From: Lytechinus variegatus
Lineage: Eukaryota; Echinodermata; Echinoidea; Temnopleuroida; Toxopneustidae
Direction: 5' to 3'
NCBI RefSeq assembly: GCF_018143015.1
Contig: NC_054756.1
Location: 20,765,298 to 20,829,297, forward strand
DNA length: 64,000 nt
The translations under genes and the position numbers were made by a program. This document shows positions 1 through 13,000 of the stretch, piece by piece; within the stretch, counting starts at the first letter, position 1; every line of letters starts with the position of its first letter. The notes beneath the pieces were generated by a model, which searched no databases, was not told where the DNA came from, and was given only the letters and a program-made list of their open reading frames with translations.

Positions 1-907
1 GAACAAGAAATTACAAATTTGAGGGTCTCCGGAACGGGAAAAAAAATAAGAATTTCTATGGCTTTCTGAATTGGTGATGCTCTGGAAGGGAAAGTGGGGG
101 TCTCAACCGCGGCACATACGTATCATACATTAATACTGAGTACTCCCCGGGATTTAACACCTTATAGAGGGGCCGCGGAACGGTTTTGTACACGGTTTCA
201 GAAAAAAGTGTGGGGGGGGGGCTGAAGTCCCCCCAGCCCCCGCGGCCCCTGTTATATAATATTATTTGCCGATCAGCGTGGCTATCTGTGTCATTGCCAT
301 CCTCGCTATTGTCACAGTCATCTTCATCATCGTCGTCATCATCATAATTATTATCGTCATCATCATCATCATCGTGACATTCCTCATCATTGCACAGTTA
401 TAATTGTCTATACGGCATGCTAGTTTGCTCTCAATTCAAGAGCTCCTTTTTACTTAAATATTCATGAGGATTAGAAAAAAGAGGTTCGGTAAATGGAATC
501 AAAGGTAGTGGCCCAGTTTATCAAAAGTATCAGTCTAGCAAATAGGTTTCTATGGCAAGGAAGTGATTGGAGCTTTTTATAAAATATATCAAGATTAATG
601 TACAACTATAACAGTTGAAGAATCTGGTACCTTTTATTGCAAGGGCAAAGGGGAAGGCTGATTAGTTCTTGTAGTACCTGTCTACATGATACAAACGTTC
701 ATATTTTTATTCAATGTATGGAAGCATCGTGTTCAGTCACTCGTTCTATATAGGCATGATAGGTATACATATATGTGTATATATTATATGTATATATTTG
801 TTCGACAAAGCTTGTGATTTTCCTTCTTTACATTCCCTCATCTCAAACTAGGAGTATTTGCTACTATAAGCGGTGCGCTGTATGATTTCGTCGACCCCCC
901 TTCTCAG
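1..907. other. Intron or 5' flank of the discoidin gene; no exon recognised
   Basis: AT-rich sequence with a degenerate (ATC)n microsatellite around 300-390 and an AT/TG-rich run near 760-800. I see no discoidin-like or other coding block. Confidence 0.5.
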
Positions 908-1019
908 GTTGTATCAGTGGTGTGTCCTGATGACGTCATGAACATAACTGATTGCTGGTACGAGACTAGAGTTGGTGGAATCAACGAAAGCGAGACGATA
1001 GCCGTAATATGTTGCCCTG
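908..1019 (+). CDS. Discoidin gene, exon a (Cys-rich linker)
   Basis: The acceptor is a pyrimidine run ending TTCTCAG and the donor is G|GTGAGT. The exon reads VVSVVCPDDVMNITDCWYET and onward to a CCPG end, leaving one base (phase 1). It has four cysteines in 38 residues and an NIT glycosylation sequon. I do not recognise the domain. It joins in frame to the next exon, giving the VNSCNVSG start of discoidin domain 1. Confidence 0.7.
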
Positions 1020-4000
1020 GTGAGTATATCTGCTACGCGACTATTGCTGAACTACTATTACTACCACTACTTTTGCTATTAGTTTTTAACTGTATACATT
1101 ATCATCAAGACAGCTTAAATCAAGTAATTATTAAATGCTGCTATATTATGATAAGAAATATGGAGAGTAGACGTAAAGTAGTTTTTTATGGTACTGTGGT
1201 ACTATACTACAAAAGGAGTTAAATTTGTATATTATTTCCTAACAATCATCGCTATTCTGATTTTTTTGCACTGATTGAAAAAAAAACCATGCCTAATTAA
1301 AACGATCATTGAGATTTCATTATGTGATGACAGCCCTGTAACCAAAATTTACAGTACATTGCTTGCATATGTTATGTTTTGATCAGGGCAGCATTATATC
1401 AACATGCTGTCAGATCTGTCAACTTTCCTTGCTTGTAATTGGCAGAAAAGCAGTGTTACTATGGTACTATCGGTTAAAACAGGACTTTCCGTAAAAAAAC
1501 GTCCTACAAGTCCATGGAACGCTGTTTCGTTGTCACTCATAAATAATAATAAAAAAAACCCCGAGGCATCATAATATCATATAAAATCAAGCTGACAAAT
1601 ATACATGCCTAACTTAATGCCAGATTTAACAGTTACAAGACATGCTTAGTGTTTGATGCCAAATTTTGTTTATCTTAAACCTTGGTTTATTTTACGGACG
1701 AGAACATGGGTTCAGGGAGAGAGTGTGGGAAAATAGGACAATGTGATCTAAAATGAAATGAGATAAGGACGCAATGTATTACCAGTAATTCTATTCACTT
1801 CTGTTGTTTATTCTATATTATTTCAAACTATGATTTTGTAACGTGTTTCCTTCCATTTACCACAGTGAACTCGTGTAATGTATCTGGTAGACCTCTCGGC
1901 CTTGAAAGTGGTGCGTTGCCGGATTCGGCAATATCTGAGTCGGGTTGCTTTGGAACTAACCTGCACTGCGGTCGTTCTGGTCGGTTAAACGCTCTGTCTA
2001 CCTGGATTCCATACTATTCCAATGAGTATCAATGGATGCAGGTCCAACTCGAGTCAAGTTATATCATAACGGCTGTAACCGTTCAGGGAAGGCACAACTA
2101 CAATCATTGGGTCACATCATTTGTCGTTTCTTCTAGTCTGGACACCATTACTTGGACTGATTATCTAAGTGTGTACTCTGGATCAGTCGAGGTAATTAGG
2201 AAAAAAAATACGACTTCAGCAGGTTTTGTGTTCTGTATTTAATGGATATGTAATAGAAATATTACTGGCTGTACAACTGTAGAAATATAATCTGATTATA
2301 AACCTTCAAGGTTAGCAAAAATAATGTAATATTGCAAACAAACGATGATTGTTCTGTTAACTTAACGATTTGTGTGAAAGAAAATGTCATAATGCCCAAA
2401 CTTACATTTTTTCGATTTTCTTGGACTCTGTGTATATCTTATTGAATGATTGTTTTATTCAAGGTATTTCCAGGAAATTATGACAAAGATAGCCACGTGA
2501 CTCATATGTTCATTAGACCAATCGCTGGGCGATCTTTTCGGATTCATCCAAAGACATTCTACGGACATATAGCTATGAGGATGGAACTATTTGGGCTTGG
2601 ACCTGTAACAGATATCATTGGTAGGTTCAGACTTCAGTATTCAGTTACTGTAACAGTTTTCTTATTTTACAAATATGGCCTTCGGGGAATAGGGCTTCTG
2701 GAAATCGGGGGTCAGGGGTCAATGAATCGAAACAGCAGTTCAATCCGTGAATCTGGACAAACGACATTTCAAATTTCTCGTCAGCGCTGAAACGTCGAAC
2801 GAAACTGCTGTTCTGATTTACCGACCCTCCACAAAGACTTCATCGTGGTGACTTGCATTTTCAATGGATTTGATGTGTTGTAGGATTCATTCTGCGCCGC
2901 TTTGCGAAAGTCCCTATTGTTAAACTTTGTCATCCAATTGTAACTAACGTGGTACTCCACAGCCAGTCAGAATCAAGAATTTCAGGGATCCATTTGCATG
3001 GCAAATTTGATAAATAGTTACTTTTATGCAATCGGGCTCGATTGAAATCGTATAAAACATACAAATTAGAGAAACAGATGTATGCAGGAAAAAAAAATAT
3101 TAAGTTATGAGTCGACTACTGAATGTTGACATCTTGGTCGAAAAGAATTTAAGAGGATATCCCCAGGATTAGTGTTGTTGATATTCAAATGCTCACAACT
3201 TTCTTATTTTCTCAACAGTTTGTTGATTTTAGGATTTTTTCTCACAAACTTACCTGGTCCAGTGGTTTCATTCCCATTTAGAAATTTGATCTGTCTGTTG
3301 GCTTAAAGGCATCAAGTGTGTAAAGCAAATTGGGTCGGTGGTACAAGAGCAATGATAGGGTCAGTTCCAGGGGATATCAATAGACTTCATTTGAATATCT
3401 TGAAGGAGTCGATAAGTTGAGTTCCATGACCGAATCCACCTTAAATCCTCTTTTTTTTGGAAGGGGGGAGGGGGGGGGGGTTCACCGTAACATAACGGCT
3501 CATTGGCTAGCAAAGTTAGACATGTTAGGAACAGTTATATCCTCAATTGGAATGGATTATTTGCAGGCTCGAATTTATACTGTTCTCTTATTTATTTCAG
3601 CGGCACTCAACATCGATGGAAAACATGGTTGCCGTCCTCTGCTAGGCGAGGGGCTCGGCGTAGAAGACGGTCGTATACCAGACAGCAGTTTAACTTCTTC
3701 ATCGGTCTGGGGACCTGGTCATGAACCGTACAGAGGAAGACTTAACAAACCCGAATTTTCAGGCAGTGTTGGGGCATGGGTCGCCGTACATGCGGATAGC
3801 AACAAATGGGTGAAAGTAATCTTGTTTTTTATGTCTCAATGTAATGGAAGCGTATTTAAAGGTCAAGTCTACCTAAGAGAAATGTTGATTTAAATAAACA
3901 GAGAAATATCAGACAAAAGATATTAAATGCTGTAAATGTCATCAAAAACGGAATGTGAAATAAGACATTTTAAAGTTTCGCGTATTTTTCACAAAGTTGG

Positions 4001-7000
4001 TACATGCACCATTTAGTCACAAGCAAATGAGAAAATTGATGATGTCACTCACTCCCTATTTCGTTTGTTATTTATTGTTTGAAATATACAATATTTCAAT
4101 TTCTACAAATTTGACAATTCGTTCCATCCTGACTAAACCATATACCAGGCGCGTATCAGGATTATGCAGCCCGGGGCCCAAACTAATTTTGGCGCCCCTG
4201 TAAACTTTTCGGAACATGGCGCCCCCTTTGGACTTTTTTGAAATATCAACCATTATTAAAGCTTGTGTATAGTTTTGGTAAATCCACCAAAATGCACCTA
4301 TCACTATTCCAATTCATTGCTAGCTAATATGAATGGATATGCCCTATAACAGTAATGATGTGGGGGATATGAAATGAAAATGTGTTTTACAGGATAAATT
4401 TTGCGATTTTACATGGAAATTTAACTTGATCGGGTCACCCGATCAAATTGTCTTTCAATTAAATCCTATTCCAAATCATGGAATGGGCTGAAACTTTCAA
4501 GATATGTTCTTTGTCTGTAACTTTTGGATATCTAATCACTAAATTTATAAGATAAGTGCTTGAATGCCCATTTTTTTTAAATTTAAAACAAGCATCGCCG
4601 AGAGAGGGCGCTATATATCCAAGATTTGAATATTTGAAATTTTCCCAGAAAAGTGCAGTTGGAAAAATATCTAACGGTGTCTAGGCTTCGGTAAGACTGT
4701 CATATTAGATGATATTCGATTATCAATCACATTATTGACCCTTTACCAAAGATATACACAGGCTTTAACAATAGATAATTGAAACCATTAACAAACAATA
4801 GAAAATCTTCATAACGATCGAGAATTTCAGCATGGAATTGGGTGGCATGTACCAATTGACAAAAACTATTGGGTGTGTCTTTTTCAAACGAATAATGATA
4901 GGTGTAGCTTCTATAACAGAAAGCGAATCATGATCTAATGAACTATAAGCAATGCTTTCATGAAATACATGTTGGTGGCAACACCAACACCATATCGATT
5001 TCTCTCCTAGCCAATAATGACATATAAATTGGGAACATGCTGTTCACTTGCCTTAACACTACAATCCAATCTAGGTTCATTCCAAACAAATATTTGAATC
5101 TTACTGTTGAAAATCATTGATTTTATTTCATCTATATTCTTTAGTAAACTGACAATATTCAACTCTGCAAACCTTAGTCCCTTGGCTGCAAATTGGCCTT
5201 TATTTTCATAACGTATTATCTCGTATCATACAATCGTTGATAGATCGATCCATATTAAGACTGTAACTGTAAACTGTTGAACATGTTGAAGGTTGGTTGC
5301 TTCAGCAAGTGAATGGATATGTTTCTTTGTGGTTTTTCCATTTGATGTTGGAAGGACTACAAAGATTCTAACATCTTTGGACCAGGTTGCAGTCACCTTC
5401 TTCGAAGACTTTGCTTTTTTAGTATCTCATAGTGAGAAAAAGACGAGTTTTCCGCGATGGCGACTCCCGTATGTTTTAGTTTCATTCGTGCTGTCATGAT
5501 GGACTGTCTAATACAGTACGTCCTGAGTTTGTCGATGATTGGTCGGTGATACTCTTTCTTTTTGTTGTTCACTGATGTCGGCGATGATATCGCAGCAGCA
5601 TAGGACTTTGCAGATTTATCTGATGATGACAACGACGACGAACTCCGCAGCGGTGTGTTTTGATCCTGGTTGACTATTATACCTGGTTTACCCGTCCGAT
5701 GACTGCTATCGATGTCGTCGTGTTGAAGATCAATCTGGAGTTTCTCTTTGGCGATTTCGAGCATGATGTTATATATGTCGAACATAAATTATGCGCCCCT
5801 TGGTCGAATAACAATTCGGCGCCCCCTATAACAAACTCCGATTAGCCGCCCCTAGGTCGAACATCAATTCGAAACCCCCTAGGTTGGACATCAATTCGGC
5901 ACCCCCCTATGTCGAACGTCAATTCGGCGCTCCCGTATGTCGAACATCAATTCGGTGCCCTATTCTTTTTTCTTCGATCCTTCTCTTTTTCTTCCCCCTT
6001 TTTCTTTTCTTCCTTTTCTCCTTTTCTTTCATTCCCTGTTTCTTTCTCTTTTGGCGCCCCTTTTCCGCCTACCCAGGGGGCCCAGGCCCCGAAATCACCC
6101 CCAAGAATACGCGCATGTAAAATGTCAAATATAATTTCACTGGTTCAGGGAGAAATGAAACTTTATTTCACACGATAATGAGAAGAATATTAGAATATTT
6201 CATATAATAATTAAAAAAAGAAATAATGAGGGAGTGATATCATCAGTTCTCTAATTTGCATAGAAACCGGGATGTGCATGCATAGGCGGCGGAAGCGGGG
6301 GGGGGGGGGGGGGCACGGTCCCCCCTAAATTTTTAGTAGATAACCTTTTTTTTTTCTTCCTTTTTTTTTGGGGGGGGGGGGGCTTGTCAATTTTTTTACA
6401 CGTGTCCATTACAAAATTTCAAGTAGACCCCCCTAATTTTTTGGGCTTCCGCCGCCAATGCATGTAACTGTTTTGTGAAATTATTCAAAACGTCCGACTT
6501 TGATATTTTCAATGTTATGCTTGTTGGATTTTTTTCTTTTTTTTACTCAACTTTTTGGGGGAAGACTTGTCCTTTAAGGGTCATAGCGTAGGCTTTAGTA
6601 CACCAAAGTTCGTGTTTGAACTAGAGTCATTCCGACGGGATGCTATGGCAACACCTATAAAAACTATTCATACATACGTTAAAACAATATGTATTTCTTG
6701 ATATCAAGAAATAAGGATAAATGTTTAAGAGGATAAAAGTTTAAGATAAAAGTTTAAGAGGATAAAAGTTTAAGAAGATAAAAATAAGGATAAAAGTTTA
6801 AGAGGCTTGCTAATTTGCTATACGCCCGCGTGAGTCGTTGAAAACGAAGGTGGTGGTTGACGTTTGGGTTTTCGAATTCTGTGGATGAGAATCCCAGCAT
6901 GAGCCGAAGCCCATTCCCCATGATTTCGTTGAAACCAAAACTTGTAAAAGATTAGAAGTTAAGGGTTGGTAGATATGGATCGCACAGTTATTGTAACTGG

Positions 7001-10000
7001 TGGAAGTTTTGAAGACACTTGCCCCCAGGGGCAATCAGAGAAGCTTTTTTTTTTTACTAGTTCTAATTATATTTCATCTCCCTCTCTTCGACATTCCAAA
7101 TTTTCTAAAGGTTGAATTAAACAATGAAACTTTGGTTACTGGCGTAATCAGTCAAGGACGAGCTAACGAAGCTGGTCAAATGGTCACGTCATTACATATC
7201 TCATACTCCAGGGACAATACCAATTGGATCTTTGCACTGGAAGACCAATGTGGCGTGAGAAAAGTGAGTATTAGCCCTATGTATAATTATGATAATGATG
7301 CATGCAGGAAATTGATTTTGGGGTAATATGATAGGAGTCTACTGGGCGGCGCCAGTTTGGGCCAGTTGGTTGTAATTATATTTTGCATTTATTATCATAT
7401 TATATTTTGTGTGTTTTACCAATATTGTATGTTTTTATGATTTAAGTCTTATGAATTTGTGCTTTTTGTCATTACCATGTTTAAAATTATATTGTACTTT
7501 TTATCTTGAGTGTATGGACCCTGTTACACCCACAAATGTAATAATCGCCCACAAATGTAATAACGCCCACAAATGTAATAACACTTTACCCACAAATGTA
7601 ATAACGCCCACAAATGTAATAACACTTTACCCACAAATGTAATAATTTCACCCACAAATGTAATAATGCACTTTACCCACAAATGTAATAATTTTTGATC
7701 GCCCACAAATGTAATAATGACTTTACCCACAAATGTAATAAATTTGAAGGGATTTTTGGCAAATCCGTTCTGAACTAAAATCGTATAGTAATGCGTTCAT
7801 TTAGCACAAAAGTGCAAAGTCTCTTTTCCTGACCCGGTCAATTACCAAATTATAATATAAATCCAAAGTCTTTATTCCAGACCCGGTTGTTTCAAAAATA
7901 ATAATATGAGCCCAAAGTCTTTTCTCCAGACCCGGTTGTTTCAAAAATTATAATATAAATCCAAAGTCTTTTTCCAGAATCGAGCTTAGTCTTTTCTCCA
8001 GACGCTAATGGTAAATTGAAAATCATGCATAGTCTTTGCTCCAGACCCGGTAACTAAAAGCTGAAACTTTATAGTAATGTGTTTATATAGCACAAAAGTG
8101 CAAAGTCTCTTTTCCTGACCTGGTCAATTAACAAATTATAATATAAATCCAAAGTCTTTATTCCAGACCCGGTTGTTTCAAAAATAATAATATGAGCCCA
8201 AAGTCTTTATTCCAGACCCGGTTGTTTCGAAAATAATAATATGAGCCCAAAGTCTTTATTCCAGACCTGGTTGTTTCAAAAATAATAATATGAGCCCAAA
8301 GTCTTTATTCCAGACCCGGTTGTTTGAAAAATTATAATATAAATCCAAAGTCTTTTTCCAGACCCTGTTGTTTCAAAAATAATAATATAAGTCCAAAGTC
8401 TTTATTCCAGACCCGGTTGTTTCAAAAATAATAATATGAGCCCAAAGTATTTATTCCAGACCCGGATGTTTGAAAAATTATAATATAAATCCAAAGTCTT
8501 TTTCCAGACCCTGTTGTTTCAAAAATTATAATATAAATCCAAAGTCTTTATTCCAGACCCGGTTGTTTAGAAAATAATAACATAATTCCAAAGTCTTTAT
8601 TCCAGACCCTGTTGTTTAAAAAATAATCATATGACCCAAAAGTCTTTATTCCAGACCCGATTGTTTCAAAAATGATAATATAAGTCCAAAGTCTTTTCTC
8701 CAGACCCAGTTGTTTAAAAAATTATAATATAAATCCAAAGTCTTTTTCCAGACCCTGTTGTTTCAAAAATTTTAATATAAATCAAAAGTCTTCATTCCAG
8801 ACCCGGTTGTTAAAAAATCATAATATAAGTCCAAAGTATTTATTCCAGACCCGGTTGTTTAAAAAATAATCATATGAGCCAAAAGTCTTTATTCCAGACC
8901 CGATTGTTTCAAAAATAATATAATGAGAATCGAGCTTAGTCTTTTCTCCAGACGCTAATGGTAAATTGAAAATCATGCATAGTCTTTGCTCCAGACCCGG
9001 TAACTAAAAGCTGAAACTTTATAGTAATGTGTTTATATAGCACAAAAATGCGAAATCTTTTTTTCCAGACCCATTTATTTCAAAAATTATAATAATTATA
9101 AAAAAACAAAGACCCACGATCCTATTTATGTTGAATAACATGGAAATATAGCGTAGTCTTTCTGTCAGACCCAGTTATAAAAGTCATTAAAAACACAACA
9201 ACAACAACAAAACAAAGACCCTGCAACCATTAAAGGTCAAGTCCTCTTCAGAAAAATGTTGATTTGAATCAATAGAGGAAAATCAGACAAGCACAATGCT
9301 GAAAATTTCATCAAAATCGGATGTAAAATAAGAAAGTTATGACATTTCAAAGTTTTGTTTATTTTTAACAAACTAGTTATATGAACGAGCCAGCTACATC
9401 CAAATGAGAGAGTTGATGATGTCACTCACTCACTATTTCTTTTGGTTTTCATTGTTTGAATTATACATTATTTCAATTTTTACAAATTTGACGATTAGGA
9501 CCTCCTTGCCTAAAGCACAAAATGTTAAAATAATAAATTTCCACGTGTTGCAGGGAGGAATGAAACCTCATTTCACATGACAATAACGAGAAAATAAAAA
9601 TATTTCATATTTCATTTAAGAAAATACAAAAGAAATAGTGAGTGATTGATGTCATCAGTTCTTCATTTGCATACCGACCGAGATGTGCATATAACTGTTT
9701 TGTGAAATGAAGCGAAACATTAAAATGCCATAACTTTCTTATTTTACATCCGATTTTGATGAAATTTTCAGTGTTATGCTTGTTGAATTTTTCTCTTTTT
9801 ATTCACATCAAGTTTTTGTTGGGGTGGACTTGTCCTTTAAAAAAATAATTTCTTGTATATTCCTTCCTTTTTTCTATGAATAAACCTAAATAACAAAACA
9901 TTAAAATACATATGAAAAAAAAAAACTGAGAAATAAGATATCAGTAAGCAATAGGGGGATTACTTCCCGAAAACGATAAAGTTGTTGATTGACGATCTAT

Positions 10001-13000
10001 GATATATTATATAACAGAAAAACATTCTAACAAGAGGGGATAACCATGGCATTCGATTCCATGTTTTTATTTGGCAATAAGTCATGATTGACTATTTATG
10101 CCACCCACTGTATGAGAAGTAGGGTAACAATTTTATTTAGTATTATTTTCATTACTTCTTTTTGTCTCACCTGCATAGCAGAGTGAGACTATAGGCGCTG
10201 CTTTTCCGACGGCGACGGTGGCGGCGGCGTCAACATCGAATCTTAACCAAAGGTTAAGTTTTTGAAATGACATCATAACTTAGAAAGTATATGGACCTAG
10301 TTCATGAAACTTGGCCATAAGGTTAATCAAGTATTACTTAACATCCTATCAGAGTTTCATGTCACATGACCAAAGTCAAAGGTCATTTAGGGTCAATGAA
10401 CTTAGACCATGTTGGGGGAATCAACATCAAAATCTTAACCTCAGGTTAAGATTTTGAAATATCATCATAACTTAGAAAATATATAGACCTAGTTCATTAA
10501 ACTTAGACATAAGATTAATCAAGTATCACCAAACATCCTGCATGAGTTTTACGTCACATGACCAAGGTCAAATGTCATTTAGGGTCAATGAACTTTGGCC
10601 GATTTTGGGGTATCTGCTGAATTACAATCAAAACTTAAAAAGGTTTTGGATCTGATTCATGAAACTTGGACATAATAGTAATCAAGTATCACTGAACATC
10701 CTGGGCAAGTTTCAGGTCACATGGTCAAGGTCAAAGGTCATTTAGGGTCAATGAACTTTGGCCGAATTGGGGGCATTTGTTGAATTACCATCATAACTTT
10801 GAAAGTATGTTGGTCTAGTTCATAAAACTTGGACATAAGAGTAATCAAGTATCACTGAACATCCTGTGTGCATTTTAGGTCACATGACAAAGGTCAATGA
10901 ACTTTGGCCATAATGGGGGTATCTGTTGAATTACCATCATAACTTTGCAAGTTTATTGATCTGACTTTTGAAACTTGGACATAAGAGTAATAAAGTATCA
11001 CTAAATATCCTGTGCAAGTTTCAGGTCACATGATCAAGGTCAAAGGTCATGTGAGGTCAATGAATTTTGGCCACATTGGGGGTATTTGTTGAATTACCAT
11101 CCTATTTCTGTAAGTGTATTGGTCTAGTTCATAAAACGTGGAAATAAGAGTAACCAAGTGTCACTTAACATCTTGTGCGAGTTATAGTAGTTTTCAATGT
11201 CAGCACTGCTGCTATTTTGAATCGCGTGATGCAGGTGAGACGGTTAGAAGCATTCCACTTGTTTATTATTATTATTTTTTGTATATTCATTCCTTTTTTT
11301 AATGAAAAAAAAAACACAAAACCTTTAAATACATATAAAACAAAAAACTGAGGAATAAGATATCAGCACACAATATGGGGATTACTTCCCGTAAACGATA
11401 AGGTTGTTGATCGACGATCTATGAGATATTATATAAAACAAAATCATTCTAGCAAGAGGGGATAAAGTTTTAACAAGTTCTTCGGTATTTTAAATTTTCA
11501 GTGTACCAAGCACTATTTGTAATATATTCAGCATATATATTATTATTATTATTATTATATTTTATTTATTTCACTTCCATCAAACAAAAACAAGTTGTAT
11601 ACCAACTTACGGTATGCCTAATCACAGGGTTTTATAGTTTGGGAGATGCTGGTGTCTAAGTTTTTAGATTAATCTTTTGCTTAATTTGTATTTTAAGAGA
11701 ACTGGATGTGGGGTAAAGACAACTCTCTAAACCCAAGCATTTAACTGGGTTCAATTTTAAAGATTGGTCTTAGCTTTGATTTTTTTTTCACTATTTATTT
11801 ATCTTATAAATAGCTGGATCTAGACGAAGGTCTAAGCATAATAATAATGTTATTCAACAGGAATAAGAATATGACAAAGTATTATGTTTTTAAGATTGTT
11901 TGAATTAATTTCTAAATGACTGGGTCTGGAATAGAGACAACGCTCTAAACATGTGCTTTTGTACTTGGTCTTAATTTGGAGGATTTTTGGTTCTTAGATT
12001 CGTTGTTGGGGGTTGGGTTTTATTGTTTTTTTATTCTTGAAATAATTGTGTCTGGAGAAAAGTCTACAATCGATCTCCATGTTATTCCACAGTAGTTAGA
12101 TTATTGGGTATTTGTTTTAGACAATTTTATTTTTAAATAATAACCAAGTCTGGAAAATGGACGTTTTCTTTGCAAATGCATAAATATAATGTTTTGTTGG
12201 GGTCTTAGTATTATTATACAAAAGAATCTGGGTGTGGGGTACAGACATATTTTTTACTGGGTGTAACTTTTGAAAACTGGTTTTAGATTTGATTTTCTTT
12301 TTTAATTCATTTCTTAGATAACCTGGTCTGGAGGATGTTATTCCAAGAGAATATGATAGGGTCTTATGTTAGATTTTTTTCGTAATTTTTGTAATAATTA
12401 GGTCTGGAATAAAGAAAACATTCTAAACCTCTTTTTAAAAACATGTTCTTAGGTTCAAGGATTGCTTGGTATTAGATTTGGAGTTATTTATATTTTTACT
12501 CTTAGCCTTATTTTGAAAAACAAATGACTGGGTCTGGCTGAAAGACTACGCTATATGTCCATGTTATCCAGCATTAATAAGATTATGGGGTCTTTATACG
12601 GTTTTTGTTGTTGTTCTATTGTTATTTACAATTTTTGAATAATAATAATAATAATAGCGGTATTTATAAAGCGCCTTTTGCCTGAGGATACAAAGCGCTG
12701 CTATTATTACCCCGGCTTTAGCTCGAGCTGCCATCACCGGCGCTCAGTGCATGCAAGGAATTAATCCTGCCGGGTACCCATTCACCTCACCTGGGTCGAG
12801 TGCAGCACATTGCGGATAAATTTCTTGCTGAAGGAAAACAGGGTTTGGAGAAAAGGCTAAGCTCGATTTTCTTTTTTTCCACTGGAATATCATTATGGTA
12901 TCTTAGTTTGGACTTATATTATAATTTTTTAAATAACTGGGTCTGGAAAAAAGACTTTGGACTTACATTATAATTTTTGAAACTACTGCGTCTGGAAAAA

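Larger units (their letters stand above)
4141..6116. mobile_element. About 2 kb insertion with GC-rich, imperfect inverted ends
   Basis: The left end (CCAGGCGCGTATCAGGAT, then CCCGGGGCCC) and right end (GGGGGCCCAGGCC to AATACGCGCATG) read as an imperfect inverted pair. The host MITE continues on both sides. Inside are another MITE (4256-4768), a retrotransposon ORF1 fragment (5290-5785) and a 33-bp minisatellite. The limits are good to a few bases, from comparison with the intact MITE copies. Confidence 0.55.
3856..6577. mobile_element. TTAA-flanked MITE (family K1), broken by later insertions
   Basis: The left end is TTAA then AGGTCAAGTCTACC; the right end is a GACTTGTCC-type end followed by TTAA. 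It matches three other copies at 9230-9840, 30133-30613 and 46787-47306, which are only about 480-610 bp long. This copy is stretched by an insertion at about 4141-6116 and a second at about 6284-6456. TTAA duplication with A/G-starting ends fits Kolobok-type elements; the class call is inference. Confidence 0.7.

Noticed and set aside
290..390. Asp-rich frame that could be an acidic exon
   Set aside because: It is a degenerate (ATC)n microsatellite with no splice context that fits.
917..1222. 101-residue frame beginning at a GTG
   Set aside because: Only 908-1019 is exon; the rest is intron read-through past a GTGAGT donor, with Leu-rich low-complexity translation.
7524..7730. Open frames over the foldback outer domains (also 14250-14522)
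   Set aside because: They are translations of the 15-16-bp tandem unit and have no gene-like features.
7527..7740. Regular short repeats with spacers, CRISPR-like at first sight
   Set aside because: The spacers are 2-10 bases and repeated, the array has a mirror copy at 14236-14450, and the DNA is eukaryotic; it is a foldback outer domain.
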